Position numbers and translations under genes: made by a program. The notes beneath the pieces were generated by a model. It was not told where the DNA came from. It was given only the letters and a program-made list of their open reading frames with translations, and searched no databases. From an uncultured Flavobacteriia bacterium (GTDB lineage: Bacteria > Bacteroidota > Bacteroidia > Flavobacteriales_D > Crocinitomicaceae), in assembly GCA_903928365.1 (NCBI GenBank), contig CAIYQV010000031.1:1-19700 (forward strand): a stretch of 19,700 bases of DNA. The letters are read 5' to 3'. Below are positions 14,713 through 19,700 of this stretch, piece by piece (the stretch's first letter is position 1; each line of letters starts with the position of its first letter).

Positions 14713-14721
14713 ATATATTCG
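14689..14721 (+). promoter_or_regulatory. Possible promoter of the his leader, inside the end of hemB
   Basis: TTTG (14689-14692), a 21-nt spacer and TATATTCG (14714-14721) approximate TTG-N19-TAnnTTTG with one mismatch in the -7 element. A start about 5 nt downstream would fall at the leader peptide ATG, giving a leaderless or nearly leaderless message. Transcription from the hemB promoter is the alternative. Confidence 0.4.
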
Positions 14722-14725
14722 CATC

Positions 14726-14782
14726 ATGAAATTGAATAAAACACATTTGCATCATCATTCTTTCGGATTTGTCCGGGCGTGA
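14726..14782 (+). CDS. hisL: Histidine operon leader peptide
   Basis: The 18-residue ORF reads MKLNKTHLHHHSFGFVRA, then TGA. Four of the five residues 7-11 are His, all encoded by CAT (14744-14758). It lies between hemB and hisG and is directly followed by competing RNA structures. This is the classic arrangement of a leader peptide in which ribosome stalling at scarce His-tRNA controls termination. It was found by reading the intergenic sequence; it is too short to be listed as an ORF by length. The ATG may sit at or very close to the transcript start (see the 14689-14721 entry). Confidence 0.88.
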   Translation: MKLNKTHLHHHSFGFVRA

Positions 14783-14824
14783 TGGGTATTTGTGTCTTTT
14801 AGAATAACTTTAACCCGCCTGGAC
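14771..14824 (+). promoter_or_regulatory. Antiterminator of the his attenuator
   Basis: GTCCGGGCG (14771-14779), the last three sense codons of the leader ORF, pairs over 9 bp with CGCCTGGAC (14816-14824), with one G-U pair. The second segment covers the last four bases of the terminator's 5' arm and its loop, so the two structures exclude each other. A ribosome stalled at the His codons leaves GTCCGGGCG largely free and favours this form; a ribosome that reaches the stop covers it. A small CGGA/TCCG hairpin (14764-14775) may act as a pause or competing structure. Confidence 0.8.
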
Positions 14825-14841
14825 TAACCGGCGGGTTTTTT
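14812..14841 (+). terminator. Attenuator terminator upstream of hisG
   Basis: AACCCGCC (14812-14819) pairs perfectly with GGCGGGTT (14830-14837) around a 10-nt loop and runs into TTTT, six T residues in total at 14836-14841. It ends 30 nt before hisG. With the leader peptide and the antiterminator it forms the attenuator, and it is the first terminator available to transcripts from hemB. Confidence 0.93.
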
Positions 14842-14871
14842 GTTCCCCGTCACAGGCTTAAAAAAAGAGTA

Positions 14872-15723
14872 ATGTTAAGAATAGCTGTACAGAAATCAGG
14901 AAGATTATTGGAGGATTCACTTCAGATCTTGAAAGAATGCGGTTTGAAGGTGGATGCTTCAAACGGAAAGTTGAAATCAGTCGTTCCAAATTTTCCTTTG
15001 GAAGTCTTGTTTTTGAGAAATTCAGATATCCCACAATATGTGAACGATGGAGTTGCCGACATTGCCATTATTGGAGAAAACCTTTTGATTGAAGAACGAT
15101 CACAGTTACAGGTGATGCTTAAGTTGAATTTCTCTAAATGCCGTGTTTCACTTGCTGTTCCGAAGAATTCGACTATTCAGTCGGTTAAGGATTTTGAAGG
15201 GAAAAAGATCGCCACATCTTACCCGAGTACGGTTCAGGATTATTTGGATCTGAATAAAGTAAAAGCGGAGATACACACTATTTCGGGTTCAGTTGAGATT
15301 GCTCCAACAATTGGACTAGCTGACGGGATCTGTGATATCGTTTCTTCTGGAAATACCCTTTTCATGAATGGATTGAGGGAATTAGAGGTAATTCTGAAGT
15401 CAGAAGCCGTGTTGGTTAAAGCACCGGGATTGCCGGCTGATAAAGAAGCTATTCTTCAAAAACTACTTTTTAGAATGGAGGCTGTATTGGCTTCAAAGAA
15501 TTCTAAATATATCCTTTTGAATGCCCCGAATTCCGCCATCCCTGAAATTACACGCATTTTACCGGGCATGAAAAGTCCGACAATCCTTCCACTTGCTGAG
15601 GAAGGCTGGAGTTCGTTGCACTCCGTTATTTCGGAAGATCAATTCTGGGAGAATATTGACGCGTTGAAGCAGGCTGGTGCCGAAGGAATCTTGGTGGTTC
15701 CAATTGAAAAAATGGTGCGATGA
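14872..15723 (+). CDS. hisG: ATP phosphoribosyltransferase, long form (HisG)
   Basis: The 283-residue enzyme joins ATP and PRPP to give phosphoribosyl-ATP, the first and feedback-controlled step of histidine synthesis. The signature ISGSVEIAPTIGLADGICDI (137-156) binds the PRPP phosphate and is followed by SSGNTL. Residues from about 207 form the ACT-like C-terminal domain that binds histidine in the long (HisG-L) form, so no HisZ subunit is needed. The ATG follows an A-rich tract (TTAAAAAAAGAGTA). The stop overlaps the hisD start in ATGA, so the two are translationally coupled. Transcription depends on readthrough of the attenuator. Confidence 0.98.
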   Translation: MLRIAVQKSGRLLEDSLQILKECGLKVDASNGKLKSVVPNFPLEVLFLRNSDIPQYVNDGVADIAIIGENLLIEERSQLQVMLKLNFSKCRVSLAVPKNSTIQSVKDFEGKKIATSYPSTVQDYLDLNKVKAEIHTISGSVEIAPTIGLADGICDIVSSGNTLFMNGLRELEVILKSEAVLVKAPGLPADKEAILQKLLFRMEAVLASKNSKYILLNAPNSAIPEITRILPGMKSPTILPLAEEGWSSLHSVISEDQFWENIDALKQAGAEGILVVPIEKMVR

Positions 15724-17003
15724 GAATACTTGAATATCCAACATCAGCTGAAATTCAAGAGGCTATTCGTCGGCCCGAACTTTCGCAACAGAACCTTCAG
15801 GAAATAGTAAAATCTGTTTTTGATGATGTGCAAAGCGAAGGTGATAACGCCTTATTTCGTTATACTGCGAAATTCGACAAGGTAGAACTGGAGTCACTCG
15901 AAGTAACTCAGGCAGAATTTGAAGAAGCAGCGTTATTGTTGAGTGAAGAGTTGAAACGGGCCATCACCCAAGCATCGAAAAATATTAGTGTTTTTCACGC
16001 TAATCAATTCGAAGAAGCTAAAGTCGTAGAAACGATGCCTGGAGTTCGATGCTGGAGAAAGTCCGTGCCGATTGAACGTGTAGGGCTTTACATTCCGGGA
16101 GGAACAGCGCCACTTTTTTCTACGGTGCTTATGCTTGGTATACCTGCGTCAATTGCAGGTTGTAAGGAGATTACACTTTGTTCACCGGCTGGAAAGGATG
16201 GTAAAATTCATCCTGCTATTCTTTTTGCGGCACGATCAGTTGGTGTGACACGCGTGCTTAAATTAGGCGGAATACAAGCTGTAGCAGCCATGTCGTTAGG
16301 TACTAAAAGCATTAATTCATCTTACAAGATCTTTGGGCCAGGTAATCAGTATGTTACATCTGCTAAAAAGTTTGCTCAACAACTTGGTGTTGCAATCGAT
16401 ATGCCGGCAGGACCAAGTGAAGTAATGGTAGTAGCAGATGAGTCGGCAAATGCAAATTTTGTAGCGGCGGATCTATTGTCACAAGCGGAACACGGCGCCG
16501 ATTCTCAAGTAGTTTTACTTTCTACCTCCAAGGAGAAAGTAGCAGAAGTACAACAGGCTTTACATGTGCAACTTCAGCAACTCTCAAGAAATGAATTGGC
16601 TGTTAAAGCATTGGAAAACTCTTCTGCAATTGTTGTTCAAAAGCAAGAATTACTTTCTATTATCAATCAATATGCTCCTGAACATTTGATCCTTCAAACC
16701 GAGTTCAATTCAGATTTGCTGCCTGGAATAGTAAATGCAGGATCTGTATTTATAGGACCGTATACACCAGAAAGCGCAGGAGATTACGCTTCAGGTACAA
16801 ATCATACCTTGCCAACAAATGGGTACGCTCGCATGTACTCAGGTGTTTCTCTGGATTCGTTCATCAAGAAGATTACGTTTCAGGAGATCAGTCCTGAAGG
16901 AATTCAAAATATTGGCAGAACGATAGAGGTAATGGCAGAATCAGAAGGGTTGGATGCACATAAAAATGCTGTTTCTGTAAGACTAAAAGAATTGAGCAAA
17001 TGA
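15720..17003 (+). CDS. hisD: Histidinol dehydrogenase
   Basis: The 427-residue enzyme oxidises histidinol to histidine in two NAD+-linked steps, the last of the pathway. Expected zinc ligands are Q255, H258 (QAEHGADSQ), D355 (SAGDYASGTNH) and H414 (AHKNAVSV). The catalytic pair E321/H322 (YAPEHLIL) and the NAD/substrate motif VGLYIPGGTAPLFSTVLM are intact. The length is normal for the family. It overlaps hisG by 4 bp at its start and hisC by 4 bp at its end (both ATGA). Confidence 0.98.
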   Translation: MRILEYPTSAEIQEAIRRPELSQQNLQEIVKSVFDDVQSEGDNALFRYTAKFDKVELESLEVTQAEFEEAALLLSEELKRAITQASKNISVFHANQFEEAKVVETMPGVRCWRKSVPIERVGLYIPGGTAPLFSTVLMLGIPASIAGCKEITLCSPAGKDGKIHPAILFAARSVGVTRVLKLGGIQAVAAMSLGTKSINSSYKIFGPGNQYVTSAKKFAQQLGVAIDMPAGPSEVMVVADESANANFVAADLLSQAEHGADSQVVLLSTSKEKVAEVQQALHVQLQQLSRNELAVKALENSSAIVVQKQELLSIINQYAPEHLILQTEFNSDLLPGIVNAGSVFIGPYTPESAGDYASGTNHTLPTNGYARMYSGVSLDSFIKKITFQEISPEGIQNIGRTIEVMAESEGLDAHKNAVSVRLKELSK

Positions 17004-18034
17004 AGAATTTAAACGAACTCATTCGACCTGATCTTCAGGATATCAAGCCCTATTCTTCAGCACGGGATGAATTTGAAGGTGAAGCAAGTATCTTTTTAGA
17101 TGCCAATGAAAATCCTTTTGAAAATGGTGTAAACCGCTACCCGGATCCTTTGCAACGAAAATTGAAAGAACGGATTGGTGACATCAAAGGCGTATCTGTA
17201 AATCAGTTGTTTCTTGGAAATGGGTCTGATGAATGCATTGATCTGCTGTTTCGCTTGTTCTGTGTTCCAGGCAAGGACCGCGTTTCTGCGATTAGTCCTT
17301 CTTACGGAATGTATTCAGTTTCGGCTAAGATCAACAATATAGAGCTCAACGAAATCTTATTAAATGAGGATTTTTCGTTGCCAGTCGACCAGATTATTGA
17401 ATCTTCTAAGGGAAGCAAATTGCTTTTCATTTGTTCGCCCAACAACCCAACGGCCAATAGTTTTGAGGTAGGCGACATGCTGAGGATCGCACGTGAATTT
17501 GAAGGTATAGTGGTGATTGATGAAGCTTACATTGATTTCTCAGATCAACCTTCACTTAGCAAATTCATTCAAGAGCAATCAAATCTTGTGATTTCACAAA
17601 CGTTGTCTAAGGCCTACGGAATGGCGGGTATCCGTTTAGGTTTGATGATTGCGTCTACAGAACTTATCGGATGGGTCAATAAGGTTAAACCTCCATACAA
17701 TATCAATTTGCTGACACAGAATTTCGCCTTACAAAAATTGCAGCATATTGGACAGACGGAAAAAGAGATCTTACTTATCAAAGAAGAGCGAAGCAGGCTT
17801 GAAAAGTTCCTGAATGCTGAATCCCGAATCCTGAATGTTTATCCAAGTGATGCCAATTTTATTTTGATTCGCGTCGAGGGTGCAGACGATTTGTATGATT
17901 ACCTGATCAAAAAGGGAGTGGTTGTTAGAAATAGAAGTAAACAACCCCTGTGTTCAAATACACTTCGCCTAACTGTCGGAACACCAGAAGAAAACAATAA
18001 ACTGATGGAATTCATTAATACGTATTTTAGCTGA
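17000..18034 (+). CDS. hisC: Histidinol-phosphate aminotransferase
   Basis: The 344-residue fold-type I PLP enzyme transfers an amino group from glutamate to imidazoleacetol phosphate. The PLP lysine is K204 (SQTLSKAYGMAGIRLG), with N149 in the SPNNPT motif, D174 and Y177 (IDEAYIDF) and R212. The N-terminal LDANENPF and RYPDP segments are characteristic of HisC. Start and end overlap or nearly touch its neighbours (4-bp overlap with hisD; 1 nt before hisB). The same enzyme family includes Tyr/Phe aminotransferases, but the operon context makes HisC clear. Confidence 0.97.
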   Translation: MKNLNELIRPDLQDIKPYSSARDEFEGEASIFLDANENPFENGVNRYPDPLQRKLKERIGDIKGVSVNQLFLGNGSDECIDLLFRLFCVPGKDRVSAISPSYGMYSVSAKINNIELNEILLNEDFSLPVDQIIESSKGSKLLFICSPNNPTANSFEVGDMLRIAREFEGIVVIDEAYIDFSDQPSLSKFIQEQSNLVISQTLSKAYGMAGIRLGLMIASTELIGWVNKVKPPYNINLLTQNFALQKLQHIGQTEKEILLIKEERSRLEKFLNAESRILNVYPSDANFILIRVEGADDLYDYLIKKGVVVRNRSKQPLCSNTLRLTVGTPEENNKLMEFINTYFS

Positions 18035-18035
18035 T

Positions 18036-19172
18036 ATGAAACGTGTATTATTCATTGATCGTGACGGAACCCTGATACTTGAACCGCCTGTTGATTTTCA
18101 GGTAGATAGTTTTGAGAAGCTTAAATTCTATCCGCGAGTCTTTTCTGGATTAGGGAAGATCGCTCGTGAACTGGATTTTGAACTTGTTATGGTTACCAAT
18201 CAGGATGGTTTGGGAACTGCTTCTTATCCGCACGAGCATTTCACCGGTCCACATTCATTGATGGTGGATGCATTGCGCTCTGAGGGTATCATTTTTTCGG
18301 AAGAATGCATCGATACCACTTTTCCGCATGAAAATGCCCCAACACGTAAACCTCGAACTGGTTTGCTCACAAAGTACATGGATGGCTCATATGATCTGGT
18401 GAATTCCTTTGTGATTGGTGATCGTTTGACAGATGTAGAACTGGCTAAAAACCTAGGTGCAAAAGCCATTTATATGGTTAATCCGAACGATCCCGGGAAA
18501 AATGAAGTATCGTCGAATGAAGCTGAATTGCTCAAACATGTAGCACTTCAGAGTGTCGATTGGGATGAGATTTATACGTTTTTAAAGTTGGGCGAACGGA
18601 TAGCAGCTTATTCCCGCAAAACGAATGAAACAGACATTTCTATTCGTATCGACCTGGATGGAACAGGCAAATCAGCCATCGATACGGGAATCCATTTCTT
18701 CGACCACATGTTGGATCAGTTGGCAAGACATGGACAAATGGATCTGGAAATTCTTGTAAAAGGTGATCTTCAGGTAGATGAACACCATACGATCGAAGAT
18801 ACTGCTATTGCTTTGGGAGAATGTTTTGCTAAAGCGCTGGGCTCTAAGTTAGGAATCGAGCGCTACGGATTCTGTCTGCCAATGGATGACTGTCTCGCTC
18901 AGGTAGCGATCGATTTTGGCGGACGAAACTGGTTAGAGTGGCAAGCGGAGTTTAAGCGTGAATCCATAGGTCAGATGCCAACAGAAATGTTCTTTCATTT
19001 CTTCAAGTCGTTTACAGATGGAGCACGTTGTAACTTGAATGTCAAAGCTGAAGGTGTAAATGAGCACCATAAGATTGAAGCGATTTTTAAGGCATTTGCT
19101 AAGGCAATCAAAATGGCAAAGCGCAGAGATGGTTTTAATGCCGTATTGCCATCCACCAAAGGAATGTTGTAA
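18036..19172 (+). CDS. hisB: Bifunctional histidinol-phosphatase / imidazoleglycerol-phosphate dehydratase
   Basis: The 378-residue fusion covers two steps of histidine synthesis. The N-terminal HAD phosphatase (about 1-165) has the nucleophile motif DRDGTL (D8, D10), VTNQDG (53-58), K105 and GDRLTD (128-133). The four zinc-binding Cys/His positions found in E. coli HisB are not visible: the corresponding stretch reads FPHENAPTRKP. The dehydratase domain (about 193-378) has the metal-binding histidines in HFFDHMLDQLARHG (220-233), DEHHTIEDTAIALGE (248-262) and NEHHKIEAIFKAFAKA (342-357). The domains are joined without a stop. It begins 1 nt after hisC and overlaps hisH by one base (TAATG). 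Confidence 0.97.
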   Translation: MKRVLFIDRDGTLILEPPVDFQVDSFEKLKFYPRVFSGLGKIARELDFELVMVTNQDGLGTASYPHEHFTGPHSLMVDALRSEGIIFSEECIDTTFPHENAPTRKPRTGLLTKYMDGSYDLVNSFVIGDRLTDVELAKNLGAKAIYMVNPNDPGKNEVSSNEAELLKHVALQSVDWDEIYTFLKLGERIAAYSRKTNETDISIRIDLDGTGKSAIDTGIHFFDHMLDQLARHGQMDLEILVKGDLQVDEHHTIEDTAIALGECFAKALGSKLGIERYGFCLPMDDCLAQVAIDFGGRNWLEWQAEFKRESIGQMPTEMFFHFFKSFTDGARCNLNVKAEGVNEHHKIEAIFKAFAKAIKMAKRRDGFNAVLPSTKGML

Positions 19173-19700
19173 TGAAAGTAACGATCATAGATTACGGCGC
19201 AGGCAATGTTTTTTCTGTTGCTTCGGCTTTCAGAAGAATGGGGATTGAGCCTATTCTCACGGCTAATGAAGCAGAGATTCGTTCTTCGGATAGAGTAATC
19301 TTTCCAGGTGTAGGACATGCAGCTCCTGCCATGGAACAATTGAAACAAAGCGGCCTGGATCAGGTGATCCCGCAATTAACTCAACCGGTCATGGGTATTT
19401 GTCTAGGTATGCAACTGATGTGCAAAGCTACGGAAGAAGGAAATACGCAGGGACTGAGCATTTTTGATGATGCCTCAGTAGTCAAATTTGACGACACTTT
19501 GAAAATTCCACACATGGGTTGGAATACGATTGAAGAAACCAACGGAATGTTAAATGGTTTGAAATCAGATGTGTATTTTGTGCACAGCTATTATGCCCCA
19601 AAGAGTATATATACGGCGGCAATATGTAATTATGCTGTTCCTTTTTCTGCAGCATTGGAAAAGGATAACTTTTTAGGATGTCAGTTTCATCCCGAGAAAA
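19172..19700 (+). CDS. hisH: Imidazole glycerol phosphate synthase glutaminase subunit, 3' end cut off
   Basis: The frame starts at the ATG of TAATG, sharing one base with the hisB stop, and runs 176 codons to the window edge. It is a class I glutamine amidotransferase: C77 in MGICLGMQLM is the nucleophile and H173/E175 in CQFHPEK complete the triad, all intact up to the last bases. HisH supplies ammonia to HisF, which should lie just outside the window. A normal family length of about 195-200 residues means only some 20 residues are missing. Confidence 0.96.
   Translation, partial: MKVTIIDYGAGNVFSVASAFRRMGIEPILTANEAEIRSSDRVIFPGVGHAAPAMEQLKQSGLDQVIPQLTQPVMGICLGMQLMCKATEEGNTQGLSIFDDASVVKFDDTLKIPHMGWNTIEETNGMLNGLKSDVYFVHSYYAPKSIYTAAICNYAVPFSAALEKDNFLGCQFHPEK

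Noticed and set aside
14713..14871. T-box riboswitch in the his leader
   Set aside because: The region is under 160 nt and has no specifier loop or T-box core sequence; a leader peptide with His codons explains the regulation directly.
18995..19375. Minus-strand open frame of 126 codons across the hisB-hisH junction
   Set aside because: Both plus-strand genes are well recognised there, with catalytic motifs intact, so the minus frame is a shadow.
1..19700. CRISPR arrays, insertion sequences or prophage remnants
   Set aside because: No short spaced repeats, transposase-like proteins or integrase genes were seen; the only repeat of note is the tRNA-Glu pair.

Overview
The window looks like chromosomal core sequence from a member of the Bacteroidota, most likely a flavobacterial or related lineage. 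The evidence is: several starts are preceded at short distance by the phylum's TAnnTTTG -7 promoter element; Shine-Dalgarno sequences are largely absent; there is a putative Bacteroidota-type porin, a short proline-tRNA ligase of the archaeal/eukaryotic architecture, a GH73-LysM glucosaminidase, a long-form HisG and a bifunctional HisB. Base composition is moderately AT-rich and looks even throughout. I see no insertion sequence, prophage, CRISPR array or other sign of recent transfer.

Layout: (1) 1-732, minus strand, the N-terminal third of the disaggregase ClpB, cut by the window edge. (2) 949-1866, a secreted peptidoglycan glucosaminidase with two LysM repeats, followed by a hairpin terminator. 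(3) 2111-5916, an uncharacterised helical protein, then proS and an uncharacterised 232-residue protein starting 2 nt after proS. (4) 5957-6481, a consensus promoter, two identical tRNA-Glu(TTC) genes 90 bp apart, rpsT (S20) and a strong terminator, apparently one short stable-RNA/ribosomal-protein unit. (5) 6499-8277, an outer-membrane porin and a perfect 12-bp hairpin. (6) 8424-9241, fabG with its own promoter element and terminator. (7) 13630-9223, minus strand, a compact three-gene operon: lipoprotein, small secreted protein, then a 1026-residue ABCG-like transporter with an extra N-terminal domain. (8) 13741-14712, hemB. (9) 14726 to the right edge, the histidine operon hisG-hisD-hisC-hisB-hisH, with overlapping or nearly abutting reading frames.

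The best-supported regulatory find is between hemB and hisG. An 18-residue leader peptide with four His codons out of five positions is followed by an intrinsic terminator, and a 9-bp antiterminator pairs the last codons of the leader ORF with the 5' arm of the terminator. This is a complete ribosome-mediated attenuator. hemB ends only 13 nt upstream of the leader start and has no terminator of its own, so the attenuator may also govern where hemB transcripts end.

The least understood coding content is the lipoprotein/secreted protein/ABC transporter operon and the two conserved-looking hypotheticals that flank proS.
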